Origin: Shinella sp. UYSO24
Lineage (GTDB): Bacteria; Pseudomonadota; Alphaproteobacteria; Rhizobiales; Rhizobiaceae
Assembly: GCA_902167985.1 (NCBI GenBank)
Contig: CABHNZ010000022.1
Location: 1-64,000 of the forward strand
DNA length: 64,000 nucleotides
Direction of reading: 5' to 3'
Shown piece after piece: positions 38,631-48,927 of this stretch. The position numbers and the translations under genes are program-made. Numbering within the stretch: the first letter of the stretch is position 1; every line of letters begins with the position of its first letter. The notes beneath the pieces were generated by a model. It made no database searches. It saw only the letters and a list, made by a program, of their open reading frames with translations, and was not told where the DNA came from.

Positions 38631-39873
38631 TCAGGCAAAGAAGTTGCGCGCATAGTCGAGGGCATCGGCCAGCGCATCCACTTCGTCTTTGGTATTATAC
38701 ATGCCGAACGATGCCCGGCATGTGGAGGTGACGCCGAAGCGTTTCAAGAGCGGCATAGCACAATGCGTCCCGGCCCGCACGCAACCCCGCGCCGGTCGAT
38801 CACCATCGAGATATCATGCGCGTGAATGCCGGCAAGCTCAAAGGAGAAGATCCCGCCCTTGTCGGGCGCCGTACCGATGACGCGCAGCGAATTCACCGCC
38901 CGCAGACGCTCGGTCGCATAGGCCGTCAGTTCCGCCTCATGGCGGGCGATAGCCGCCCGTCCGACCTTCTCCATATAGTCGAGCGCGTAACCCAGCCCGA
39001 TCGCCTGCACGATCGGCGGCGTACCGGCCTCGAAACGATGCGGCGGGTCGTTATAGGTGACGATGTCTTCCGAGACGTCGATAATCATCTCGCCGCCGCC
39101 CTGGAACGGACGCATCTCTTTCAGCCGGTCCGTCTTGCCGTAGAGAACGCCGATGCCCGACGGACCATAGAGCTTGTGACCGGTCATCACATACCAGTCG
39201 CAGTCGATATCCTTCACATCGACCGGCATGTGGACGGCGCCCTGGCTGCCATCGACGAGAACCGGAATGCCGCGCTCATGCGCGATCCGGCAGACGTCCT
39301 TGACCGGCACGATCGTGCGAGCGCATTCGACATATGGGTGACGGCGACCAGCTTGGTCTTCTCCGTCAGCGCCTTTTCGAAATCCTCGATATGAAACGCA
39401 CCGTCGTCATCGACCGGCACCCAGACGATCTTGGCACCCTGGCGCTCGCGGATGAAATGCCACGGCACGATATTGGAGTGATGCTCCATGATCGTGATGA
39501 CGATCTCGTCGCCCTCGCCGATATGCGGCATGCCGTAACCGTAGGCGACCGTGTTGATCGCCTCGGTCGAGTTCTTGGTGAAGACGATCTCGTCGACGGA
39601 ACCGGCATTGAGGAAGCGCCGCACCTTCTCGCGCGCCGCCTCATAGGCATCGGTTGCCGCATTCGAGAGATAGTGCAGGCCGCGATGGACGTTTGCATAC
39701 TCATTGGAATAGGCGTGGCTGATCGCATCGATCACCGATTGCGGCTTCTGCGAGGAGGCGCCGTTATCGAGATAGACCAGCGGCTTGTTGCCATGCACCA
39801 GCGTCGACAGGATCGGAAAATCCCGCCGGATGGCTTCGACATCATAAGGCACAATCGGTGTGGTCTGGTCCAT
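38631..39873 (-). CDS. sufS: Cysteine desulfurase SufS (group II), two frameshifts
   Basis: Restored to about 414 residues. PLP enzyme that takes sulfur from cysteine and hands it to the SUF scaffold. Visible are YLDNGASSQKPQSVIDA at the start, TKNSTEAINTVAYGYG, MEHHSNIVPWH, TGHKLYGPSGIGVLYGK with the PLP Lys, and near the end GTHCAMPLLKRFGV and TCRASFGMYNT, whose Cys is the persulfide carrier. Frame breaks lie near 38780 and 39318, each a lost C in a C pair. A RIME-like repeat lies between this gene and sufD. This is the second desulfurase of the operon. Confidence -1.
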
Positions 39874-39910
39874 GCTCTGGCCCTCTCCTATCCGTTCAGC
39901 GGCTTCACGG

Positions 39911-39986
39911 CGTCATCCTCGGGCTTGTCCCGAGGATCTAACCACATCAGACGTGGCAGATGCTCGGGACAAGCCCGAGCATGACG
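39911..39986 (-). repeat. RIME-like palindromic intergenic repeat, copy 2 (inside the suf operon)
   Basis: Modules TCATCCTCGGGCTTGTCCCG and GATGCTCGGGACAAGCCCGAG with a short spacer; the reverse complement aligns along its length with the copy at 5158-5243, including TGGTTAGATCC in the middle. It lies in the 159-base gap between sufD and sufS. Confidence -1.
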
Positions 39987-40032
39987 GAAGCGACGTTTAT
40001 TGCCTTTCAGGCGTGCCCCTTAGGCGTGCCCA

Positions 40033-41306
40033 TCAGGCGTGCTTGTCGAGCCAGTTCGAGATCAGCTCTTCGAGCGGCGCCACCAGCTTTTCGTCTTCCA
40101 GTTCCTCGACGATTTCGGCGACGAAGGCATTGACCAGCATGGCCCGCGCCTTGTTCTCCGGAACGCCGCGGGCCATCAGGTAGAAGAGATGGTTGCGGTC
40201 GATATCGGACACGGTGGCGCCATGGCCACAGATCACGTCGTCGGCAAAGATTTCGAGTTCCGGCTTCACCGAAAAATCGGCGTCGTCAGACATCAGCAGC
40301 GTGTTGCACGCCATCTTCGCATCGGTCTTCTGCGCGTCGGGCGCGACCTTGATCATGCCCTGGAACACGCCGCTTGCACGGTCGAACAGGACGTTGCGGA
40401 ACGTCTCGGTCGAGTTCGTATGCGGCACGTTATGGCCGAGCACCAGCGTTACATCCGTATGGGTATCGCCGCCCAGCAGGTTGACGCCACGCAGCGTCAG
40501 CTCCGCACCCTCACCCTCGACCTCGATGCGCAATTCCTGGCGCACCAGCTTGCCGCCGGCATTGACGATGTAGAGGCGAAGCTTGGCATCCTTGCCGAGC
40601 GATACGCGGATCTGGCCAAGATGAGTATCGGCAGCACCCTGCTGCTGAACCAGGATCCAGGTGATGTCCGCGCCGTCTTCCAGCGCAATGTCACTGATCG
40701 AGGACACGAGAGCCGCAGCCTCGGTCTCCGCCTGGTGACGCTCGATGACCGTCGCCTTGGCGCCGGCACCGAAGACGGCCGGAAAACGCGTATGGATCTG
40801 GCCGCCGGCATGCAGCGCCTGGATCTCGATCGGATCGGCAAGGTCTGCACCGGCCGGCACCGAAAGCACGAAACCGTCGCGAACGAAGCTGCCGTTGATC
40901 CGGCCGATCGCATCATCCTTGTCGAGCGCGGTCAGGCCCTTGACGGCGCTGCCGTCGGACAGCGTGTCCTTGTAGACGGACACGGAAACACCTTCCGCCT
41001 GCGTCTTGGCATCCGCCGCGCCTGAAGCACGGACAGCACGGCCGAACCTTCGACGAGCGGTGCGACAGCGCTGATATTGGCGCTGCCATTGGCGTCCGGC
41101 ACCTGACGGAACAGGTTCTTCAGGTCCGTGTAATGCCAGGATTCGATGCGGCGGGTCGGAAGACCGGATTTCTTCAGGTCGTCGAGCAACCGGTCACGCG
41201 TGCCGGTGACGGCACCATTGCCCGGAAGATCGCCGACCTGGGCACCGAAGGCCTCGACAAGCGCGGTCTCGGCCGCGGTCAGCCGGGTGGTTGTCTGCAT
41301 GTTCAT
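40033..41306 (-). CDS. sufD: Fe-S cluster assembly protein SufD, one frameshift
   Basis: Restored to about 424 residues. SufD forms the SufBC2D scaffold complex with SufB and the ATPase SufC. An N-terminal helical part with RRIESWHYTDLKNLFRQ leads to the beta-helix core (LRGVNLLGGDTHTDVTLVLGHNVPHTNSTETFRNVL) and the C-terminal NTLLMSDDADFSVKPELEIFADDVICGHGATVSDID, which contains the conserved Cys and His of the cluster site. The frame breaks near 41020 (lost C within GCCGCCGCC). It lies 21 bases after sufC. Confidence -1.
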
Positions 41307-41327
41307 GACACCATCCTTCCCGGCCGA

Positions 41328-42082
41328 TCAGGCCGCTTGCCCGATGACGTCGGCATAGCCGTTCGCCTCGAGTTCCAGCGCTAGATCCTTGTCGCCCGTG
41401 CGGATGATCTGGCCCTTGTAGAGAACATGGACCGTATCCGGCACGATATAGTCGAGCAGGCGCTGGTAGTGGGTGATGACGATCGTGGCCCGATCCGGCG
41501 ACTTCAGCGCGTTGACGCCGTCAGCAACGATCTTCAGGCGTCGATGTCGAGGCCCGAATCCGTCTCGTCGAGAATGCAGAGCTGCGGCTCAAGCAGCGCC
41601 ATCTGCAGGATCTCGGCGCGCTTCTTCTCGCCGCCGGAGAAACCGACATTGAGCGGACGCTTCAGCATGTCCATGTTGATCTTGAGTTCGGCGGCACGTT
41701 CCTTGACGCGGCGCAGGAAGTCAGGAGTCGTCAACTCGGCTTCGCCACGCGCCTTGCGCTGCTCGTTCATCGCCACCTTGAGGAACTGCATGGTCGCCAC
41801 GCCCGGAATTTCGACCGGATACTGGAAGGCGAGGAAGACGCCCTTTGCGGCGCGCTCGGCCGGGTCGAGTTCAAGAATGTTCTCGCCGTTGAGCAGGATC
41901 TCGCCCTCGGTCACTTCATAGTCTTCGCGGCCCGACAGAATGTAGGAGAGCGTCGACTTGCCGGAACCGTTCGGCCCCATAATGGCCGCAACTTCGCCGG
42001 CCTTCACGGTGAGGTTCAGACCACGGATGATCTCGGTGCCGTCTTCGGCGATGCGGGCGTGCAGGTTCTTGATTTCGAGCAT
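41328..42082 (-). CDS. sufC: Fe-S cluster assembly ATPase SufC, one frameshift
   Basis: Restored to about 251 residues. A cytoplasmic ABC-type ATPase of the SUF scaffold: Walker A MGPNGSGKST, Q-loop FLAFQYPVEIPG, signature VGFSGGEKKRAEI, Walker B LCILDETDSGLD, and the switch His in TIVITHYQRLL. The frame breaks near 41537 (CCC read as CC, in LDIDALKIVADGVN), giving a premature stop in the uncorrected sequence. Start 42082 (MLEIKNLHA) matches the family; upstream ATG 42145 is not conserved. Confidence -1.
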
Positions 42083-42141
42083 ATCGTTTTCCAATCTTTG
42101 TTTGTCTTCCGGAATGGCGCGGCGCTTGAGCGCCGGCTGGC

Positions 42142-42363
42142 TCACTCCACGATGTCCAGTCGTTTGCCGATCCGCTCGAGCTGAAGCTTGACGGCAGCGA
42201 TATCGCCGTCCTGCGCTGCTTCATGCGACATGAAGCCAGCCATATGCTGCTTCAGCGACCGCATTTCGGCTCGCATGCCCACCATCTCTTCCTTGACGGA
42301 AGCAAGATCGGCCCGCATGGCGCGCAGATGCTCCAGAATGAGGTTCTCGACCTTCTCGTTCAT
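42142..42363 (-). CDS. Small coiled-coil protein between sufB and sufC
   Basis: A 73-residue, highly charged helical protein with heptad-like spacing (VENLILEHLRAMRADLASV, MRAEMRSLKQHMAGF) and no Cys. The start ATG shares a base with the sufB stop (TAATG), so it is translationally coupled to an essential gene. sufC starts 59 bases downstream. I recall unnamed small genes at this place in other rhizobia but know no function. Coupling and position make it a real gene with fair confidence; a role in Fe-S assembly is only a guess from context. Confidence -1.
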   Translation of the reverse strand: MNEKVENLILEHLRAMRADLASVKEEMVGMRAEMRSLKQHMAGFMSHEAAQDGDIAAVKLQLERIGKRLDIVE

Positions 42364-43831
42364 TACCCCACAGATCCCTCAAGCGAGATGCCGATCAGCT
42401 TCTGCGCTTCGACGGCAAATTCCATCGGCAGCTCCTGAATGACTTCCTTGACGAAGCCGTTGACGATCAGCGCGATCGCCTCTTCTTCCGGAATGCCGCG
42501 CTGCATGGCGTAGAACTTCTGGTCGTCGGAGATCTTCGAGGTGGTCGCCTCGTGCTCGATCTGACCGGAAGAATTCTTCACGTCGATATAGGGCACGGTA
42601 TGCGCGCCGCACTTGTCGCCGATCAGCAGGCTGTCGCAATTGGTGAAGTTGCGGGCGTTTTCCGCGCGGCGGTGGATGGAGACCTGGCCGCGATAGGTAT
42701 TCTGCGACACGCCGGCCGAGATACCCTTGGAGATGATGCGGCTCGACGTGTTCTTGCCGAGATGGATCATCTTGGTGCCGCTATCGATCTGCTGATGGCC
42801 GTTCGACACCGCGATCGAGTAGAACTCGCCGCGGCTGTCATCGCCACGCAGGATGCAGGACGGGTATTTCCAGGTGATCGCCGAACCGGTCTCGACCTGT
42901 GTCCAGGAGATCTTGGAGCGCGCACCACGGCAATCGCCACGCTTGGTGACGAAGTTGTAGATGCCGCCCTTGCCGTCCTTGTCGCCGGGGAACCAGTTCT
43001 GCACGGTCGAATACTTGATCTCGGCATCATCCAGCGCAACGAGCTCGACGACTGCCGCATGCAGCTGGTTTCGTCGCGCTGCGGCGCCGTGCAGCCTTCC
43101 AGATAGGAGACGTAGGCGCCTTCTTCCGCGATGATCAGTGTGCGCTCGAACTGGCCGGTATTCTTCTCGTTGATACGGAAATACGTCGACAATTCCATCG
43201 GGCAGCGAACGCCCTTCGGCACGAAGACGAAGGAGCCGTCGGTGAAGACGGCGGCGTTCAGCGTCGCGTAGTAATTGTCCGTCGTCGGCACGACCGAGCC
43301 GAGATACTGCTTGATCAGCTCCGGATATTCGCGGATCGCTTCCGAGATCGACATGAAGATCACGCCGGCCTTCTTCAGCTCTTCCTTGAACGTCGTGACG
43401 ACCGAGACGCTGTCGAAGACGGCATCGACGGCAACGCGCGGGCGTTCGACACCGGCGAGGATTTCCTGTTCCTTCAGCGGAATGCCGAGCTTCTCATAGG
43501 TCTTCAGGAGTTCGGGATCGACTTCGTCCAGCGACTTCGGCCCGGTCACGTTCTTCGGCGCCGCATAATAGTAGACGTCGTTGAAATCGATCTTCGGATA
43601 GTCGACGCGCGCCCAAGTGGGCTCTTCCATCGTCAGCCAGCGCTTGTAGGCGTCGAGACGCCATTCCAGCATCCACTCCGGCTCCTGCTTCTTGGCCGAG
43701 ATGAAGCGGATGATCTCTTCCGAGAGGCCCTTGGGCGCCTTGTCCACTTCGATAACGGTCTCGAAACCGTATTTGTACTGATCGATATCGATCCCGCGGA
43801 CCTGATCGATTGTTTCCTGGACGGCAGGCAT
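42363..43831 (-). CDS. sufB: Fe-S cluster assembly scaffold SufB, one frameshift
   Basis: Restored to about 489 residues. Core scaffold on which clusters are built. Typical blocks: YKYGFETVIEVDKAPKGLSEE, DFNDVYYYAAPKN, SFVFVPKGVRCPMELSTYFRIN, AYVSYLEGCTAPQRDENQLHAAVVEL, and NCDSLLIGDKCGAHTVPYIDVKN with the acceptor Cys. The frame breaks near 43069 (A4 read as A3, in RDENQLH). Start 43831 has GGGAG eight bases upstream; an ATG six bases earlier sits too close to the site. It lies 161 bases after sufS2. Confidence -1.
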
Positions 43832-43992
43832 TGTCATTCTCCCAATTCTTGCCGGTTCAACTTCCGGCAATGCATCGTCTTGGTCGTCTTTATCGGCGAA
43901 AGTCTGAATTTCGCCCTCATGTAAGCGCCAGAAGGCGAGTTTAACACCTTTTGGCAAGCGGAAATTTGCGTTTCCGCAATTTTGACCGCAGC

Positions 43993-45159
43993 TTATGCCG
44001 CGGTATCGGCAGGCTTGCGGCGCGCGGCAATCTTGCCGAAGGCCGCGGCTGCCCGCTGAATGTCTTCCGTGGTCGTTTCCGGCCCCAGCGATATGCGCAG
44101 GGCACCCGTCTTCGGGTCCTGCCCCATCGCCGTCAGCACATAGCTCTCGCCCACCTTGCCCGACGAGCAGGCCGATCCGGCAGAGAGCGAAATTCCCTCG
44201 ATATCGAAAGCGATCTGCCCGGTTTCCGCCTTCAGCCCCGGCAGGGTGAAGAAGGTCGTGTTCGGCACCCGCGCCACATCCGCGCCATGGATCACGACAT
44301 CGGGGGCCGCGAGGCGCATTTCACGCTCCAGATCATCGCGCAGGGCCATGATCGCCTCATTGCGTTCGGCGACATCAGTTGCAGCCGCTTCTGCGGCAGC
44401 ACCGAAGCCGACGACGCTGAAGAAATTCTCGGTTCCGGAACGATGCCCCTTTTCCTGACCGCCGCCGCGAATGAGCGGCGCCGGCATCAGAACCTCGCCC
44501 CGGCTGACAAGCGCGCCCACGCCTTTGGGCCCACCGATCTTGTGCGACGAGAAGAACAGAAAATCCGCATCGAGCAGATTGATATCGACCGGCATCCGGC
44601 CGACCGCCTGCGTCACGTCGCAGATCAGCAGTCCGCCATGCGCATGCGTCAGCTTCGCAGCCTCAACGACCGGCTGCACGATACCCGTCTCGTTGTTGAC
44701 GAGCATCACCGCCACCATCGGCAGACCTTCGGCCCGATCATGCGCCTTCAAAGCCTCTTCAAGCGACGCAAGATCAAGCACGCCGGCGGATGTGACCGCA
44801 ATCTCGCTCACCTGATCGGCGCCAAACCGGCCGCCTTCTCGAACAGCCGGATGCTCGATCGCCGAGACATGGAGATGCGACACGACGAGCGGCGCCTTGC
44901 CCATGCGGAAATTCGGCGTCAGCACATGGTTGGCCGCCTCGGTCGCACCGCTGGTGAATGTCGCATGCGCCGGATCGGCACCGACGAGCGCCGCCACCTG
45001 CCGTCTGGCGCGATCGATCGCCGAACGCGCGGCGCGTCCCTCGTTATGCACGGAGGACGCATTGCCGGGCAATTCCAGCGCCGTCATCATGGCTGCCCGC
45101 GCCACCGCAGAAAGCGGTGCCGTCGCGTTCCAGTCCAGATATGTTCGCGTCCGCGCCAT
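43993..45159 (-). CDS. Cysteine desulfurase SufS2 (group I, IscS/NifS-like), first gene of the suf operon
   Basis: A 388-residue PLP enzyme of group I. It has YLDWNATAPLSAVARAAM, FTSGATEAANHVL, SSHKIGGPKGVGALV with the PLP Lys, GGGQEKGHRSGTEN, and the mobile Cys loop SLSAGSACSSGKV. It therefore differs in class from the second desulfurase of the operon (SufS). Gene order matches the Agrobacterium sufS2BCDS1XA operon, from which I take the label. ATG 45159 was chosen because the family begins MxRTYLDWNAT. The promoter region upstream has RirA-like and Irr-like boxes. The gene is intact. Confidence -1.
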   Translation of the reverse strand: MARTRTYLDWNATAPLSAVARAAMMTALELPGNASSVHNEGRAARSAIDRARRQVAALVGADPAHATFTSGATEAANHVLTPNFRMGKAPLVVSHLHVSAIEHPAVREGGRFGADQVSEIAVTSAGVLDLASLEEALKAHDRAEGLPMVAVMLVNNETGIVQPVVEAAKLTHAHGGLLICDVTQAVGRMPVDINLLDADFLFFSSHKIGGPKGVGALVSRGEVLMPAPLIRGGGQEKGHRSGTENFFSVVGFGAAAEAAATDVAERNEAIMALRDDLEREMRLAAPDVVIHGADVARVPNTTFFTLPGLKAETGQIAFDIEGISLSAGSACSSGKVGESYVLTAMGQDPKTGALRISLGPETTTEDIQRAAAAFGKIAARRKPADTAA

Positions 45160-45304
45160 TGCCTGCCGACATTCCCTTGCTAGATTACGAAGGATATCGC
45201 CAAGGGTCGGGTCGCAAGCGGTATTTTCTTGTAATTCCGCTCGGCCTTGTCCTAAGAGACATCGCATCGGGTGACGTCGCTGACGCACCCAAAGTTTCGA
45301 ATGG

Positions 45305-45344
45305 TTCTAAACTGGGTTTTAGAAAAGCTGAGCGACTTCGTCAA
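45305..45344 (-). promoter_or_regulatory. suf operon promoter with overlapping RirA-like and Irr-like boxes
   Basis: On the minus strand TTGACG (45339-45344), a 17-base spacer and TAAAAC (45316-45321) form a good sigma70 promoter. TGA-N9-TCA (45329-45343), the form recalled for the RirA iron-responsive operator, covers the -35. TTCTAAA-N6-TTTAGAA (45305-45324) covers the -10 and uses the half-sites known from Irr control elements, though in inverted order. The leader to sufS2 would be about 150 bases. Confidence -1.
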
Positions 45345-45427
45345 GTCAAACCATCCCTGAGGTTTCCTCTTCAAGGCAGTTTGATCGGCGGCCCGTTTCG
45401 CACCTGACACCTTTGACCGGAGTACCG

Positions 45428-46105
45428 ATGCCCGAAGTCATTTTCAACGGCCCTGCCGGCCGCCTTGAAGGTCGCTACCAGCCCTCCAAGGAGAAGAGCG
45501 CCCCGATCGCGATCATTCTTCATCCGCACCCGCAATTCGGCGGCACGATGAACAACCAGATCGTCTACCAGCTCTTCTACATGTTCCAGAAGCGCGGCTT
45601 CACCACGCTGCGCTTCAATTTCCGCGGCATCGGACGCAGCCAGGGCGAGTTCGACCACGGCGCCGGCGAATTGTCGGATGCCGCCTCGGCACTCGACTGG
45701 GTCCAGGGCCTGCATCCGGATTCCAAGAGCTGTTGGGTCGCCGGTTACTCCTTCGGCGCCTGGATCGGCATGCAGCTTCTGATGCGCCGCCCGGAAATCG
45801 AAGGCTTCATGTCGATTGCGCCGCAGCCGAACATCTACGACTTCTCCTTCCTCGCCCCCTGCCCGTCGTCGGGCCTGATCATCAATGGTGATTCGGACAA
45901 GGTCGCACCGGAGAAGGACGTCAACGGCCTCGTCGAGAAGCTGAAGACCCAGAAGGGCATCCTCATCACCCATCGCACGGTGGAAGGCGCCAACCACTTC
46001 TTCAACGGCCAGGTCGAGCCGCTGATGGCAGAATGCGAGGATTACCTCGACCGCCGCCTCAATGGCGAACTGGTTCCGGAACCGGCCGCCAAGCGCATTC
46101 GCTGA
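45428..46105 (+). CDS. Alpha/beta hydrolase family protein
   Basis: A 225-residue serine hydrolase. The nucleophile elbow is AGYSFGAWIGMQ (GxSxG), the Asp lies in IINGDSDKVAPEKD, and the His in VEGANHFFNG. IILHPHPQFGGTMNNQIV near the N terminus, supplying the oxyanion hole, is typical of a group of short bacterial dienelactone-hydrolase-like proteins whose substrates are unknown. ATG 45428 follows GGAG by seven bases. It diverges from the suf operon and lies about 85 bases from the iron-box promoter, so shared iron control is possible. Confidence -1.
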   Translation: MPEVIFNGPAGRLEGRYQPSKEKSAPIAIILHPHPQFGGTMNNQIVYQLFYMFQKRGFTTLRFNFRGIGRSQGEFDHGAGELSDAASALDWVQGLHPDSKSCWVAGYSFGAWIGMQLLMRRPEIEGFMSIAPQPNIYDFSFLAPCPSSGLIINGDSDKVAPEKDVNGLVEKLKTQKGILITHRTVEGANHFFNGQVEPLMAECEDYLDRRLNGELVPEPAAKRIR

Positions 46106-46284
46106 TCGCAAAACGGATCAGGTGAAGACGAGATCGATGGCCGCGCGAGCGGCCATTGTCGTTTTCAGGGTCGTTTTCGGGCTCGTTTCAGGCTCGCTTC
46201 AGGCCCTACGGGACATACCACAATCGGCACTGGCTGGAGATTATTTCACCGGACGCAGATGCGCGGCTCTGCCACTCTGCTGTG

Positions 46285-47431
46285 TCACATCAGCGCCGCA
46301 TTGACCCGGTTTCTCCCGCCACGCTTGGCGGCATAGAGAGCCACATCGGCGGCCTGGATTGCCTCCTCGAAATCCGCGAGGGAGCTGAACGGTGCAACGC
46401 CGAAACTCGCAGTGACGCGAAAGGTCGTCGGCATGCCAGCAACGACCATCCCGACCGTCGCGGCCCTGAGCGCCTGGGCAAAAAGCAGGGCCACTTCAAG
46501 CGGCGTATTGGCAAGACAGACCGCGAATTCCTCGCCGCCGATCCGGGCGACCACGCGCCCGGAAGTGCTGACTGGCTGATTGTCTCGGCGAAGGACCGGA
46601 TGACCATATCTCCGGCGTGATGGCCGTAGGTATCGTTGATCACCTTGAAATGATCGAGATCGCACAGGATCAGCGAATGTCGGCCATCGGCAGTGGCAGA
46701 CAGCGCCGCCCTGACCTGCCTGTCGAAGCCGCGGCGATTGGCAACGCCCGAAAGTGCATCCCTCTCCGACTCACTCCGTTCATCCGCCATGATTTCAAGC
46801 ACGAGCACGGAAAGCAGCGTCAGGCCAACCGCAACCATCAGCACCGCCGTCAGGCTCTGCGAGATCAGCGCATAATGGGTGCCGACATAATCCTTGGCCA
46901 CATGACCCGCGCCAAAAGCGACTGCGAGGCCGGCCTTGAAGAAGAAGTGCAGCCCCGTGACCAGCATGAGGAAGCCGAGCGCCCGATCGATCGCCAGCCG
47001 CCGCACCGACGAGAGAACCGCAAAGGCACTGACGAGCGTGATCCAGGCAAATGCGCCTGGTAGGAAAAGGCCTGTACCGGCGTTCCGCGCGGCAGATCGT
47101 AGATTGCAATGCTCAGGCCAATACTGACCAACAGGAAGATTGCGGCATGCAGCCATTTCATCCTGAAACCGTACATCTCCCCGAGCCCGACACGCAGCAG
47201 CATCATGCCGGACAGGACCGTGGCGAAAGCACCGAGCGCAAAAAACTTTGGTGCGGGAAGAAAGGCGACGGCAAGCTCGCAGAGCGCCGACAGCGACGCC
47301 ACGCCAAATCCCGCAGCAAACCACAGAGCTGCCCGACGCGAGCGGCTGCGTGTGGAGACGACGGCAAAAACCGCACTGAAGGAGATGGCGACGACAAAGT
47401 TCACCGCCAGAAAGAAGACTGCGCCGAGCAT
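46285..47431 (-). CDS. Membrane-bound diguanylate cyclase (GGDEF), two frameshifts
   Basis: Restored to about 382 residues. The N-terminal 200 or so residues form about seven transmembrane helices (starting MLGAVFFLAVNFVVAISFSAVFAVV), a likely sensor. The C-terminal GGDEF domain has DALSGVANRRGFDRQV, LILCDLDHFKVINDTYGHHAGD and the active site ARIGGEEFAV, so it should make cyclic di-GMP from GTP. The usual inhibitory RxxD motif five residues before GGEEF is absent. Frame breaks lie near 46571-46580 and 47054. It faces the hydrolase gene and diverges from tyrS. The signal sensed is unknown. Confidence -1.
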
Positions 47432-47661
47432 CGACTTTTCAACGAATTAGAGAAAATGGTTGTAGTGGCGGAATGCTGCACATCGTAGTTTTACGTATGA
47501 AACAAAAGGTTAATTGGTATTACCGGGAAATCGCGCCGCGGGCTGAAAACGGCCATTCTTTCGGCCGCGCCCATGAAGCGGCGTCACTTTTGAAGTGATT
47601 ATGGGCAAAAACAGTGTTAGAGCCCGCCTCGCATATAAAAACACATCCACAGAGATAAGAG

Positions 47662-48913
47662 ATGTCCAGGTTCAAGTCCGATTTCCTTCACACGCTCGAT
47701 GAGCGCGGCTTCATTCACCAGATCTCCGATGAGGCAGGTCTTGACGCACTGTTCGCCAAGGAAACCGTGACTGCCTATATCGGCTATGACCCGACGGCGC
47801 CAAGCTGCATGCGGGCAGCCTGATCCAGATCATGATGCTGCACTGGATGCAGCAGACCGGCCATCGCCCGATCTCGCTGATGGGCGGCGGCACCGGCATG
47901 GTCGGCGATCCGTCCTTCAAGGACGATGCCCGCCAGCTGATGACCATCGACACGATCGAAAGCAACATCGCCTCGATCAAGCGGGTCTTCTCCAGCTACC
48001 TCAATTACGGCGAAGGCCCGAAGGACGCGTTGATGATCAACAACGCCGACTGGCTGCGTGGTCTCAACTACCTCGAATTCCTGCGCGATGTCGGTCGTCA
48101 CTTCTCGGTCAACCGCATGCTGTCCTTCGATAGCGTGAAGACGCGCCTCGATCGCGAACAGTCGCTGTCCTTCCTCGAATTCAACTACATGATCCTGCAG
48201 GCCTACGATTCGTCGAACTGAACAAGCGCTACGACGTGCGCCTTCAGATGGGCGGTTCGGACCAGTGGGGCAATATCGTCAACGGTATCGACCTCGGCCA
48301 CCGCATGGGCACGCCGCAGCTCTATGCGCTGACCTCGCCGCTTCTGACCACCTCGTCCGGTGCCAAGATGGGCAAGTCGGCCAATGGTGCCGTCTGGCTG
48401 AACCCGGACATGCTGTCGGCCTATGACTTCTGGCAGTATTGGCGCAATACCGAGGATGCCGACGTGTCGCGCTTCCTGAAGCTGTACACGACGCTTCCGA
48501 TGGACGAGATCGCTCGCCTCTCTGCGCTTGGCGGCGCCGAGATCAACGAGGTGAAGAAGATCCTCGCCACCGAAGTTACCGCCATGTTGCATGGCCGCGC
48601 CGCAGCAGAACAGGCCGCCGAAACGGCACGCAAGACCTTTGAGGAAGGCGCGCTTGCCGACAACCTGCCCTCGATCGAAATCCCGACCGCGGAAATCGAG
48701 GCGGGCCTTGGCCTTCTGTCCCTGATCGTCCGTGCCGGTCTTGCAGCCTCGAACGGTGAGGCCCGTCGCCACGTTCAGGGCGGCGCAGTCCGCATCAACG
48801 ATGCCTCCATGTCGGATGAGCGTGCCGTGATCGGTTCCGCTGACGTCACCGCCGATGGTGTCATCAAGCTGTCGCTCGGCAAGAAGAAGCACATTCTGGT
48901 GCGGCCGGCATAA
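47662..48913 (+). CDS. tyrS: Tyrosyl-tRNA synthetase, two frameshifts
   Basis: Restored to 417 residues, the usual TyrRS length. YIGYDPTAPSLHAGSLIQI holds the HIGH-like motif (HAGS), MGGSDQWGNIVNGIDLG binds tyrosine, and the KMSKS loop reads GAKMGKS. A C-terminal S4 RNA-binding domain ends the protein (LAASNGEARRHVQGGAVRIND). Breaks lie near 47804 (CC read as C) and 48209 (TTT read as TT). As the window shows no second tyrS and the enzyme is essential, these breaks are most probably errors. A very long perfect inverted repeat follows. Confidence -1.
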
Positions 48914-48927
48914 GCGGGCTTCCATCC

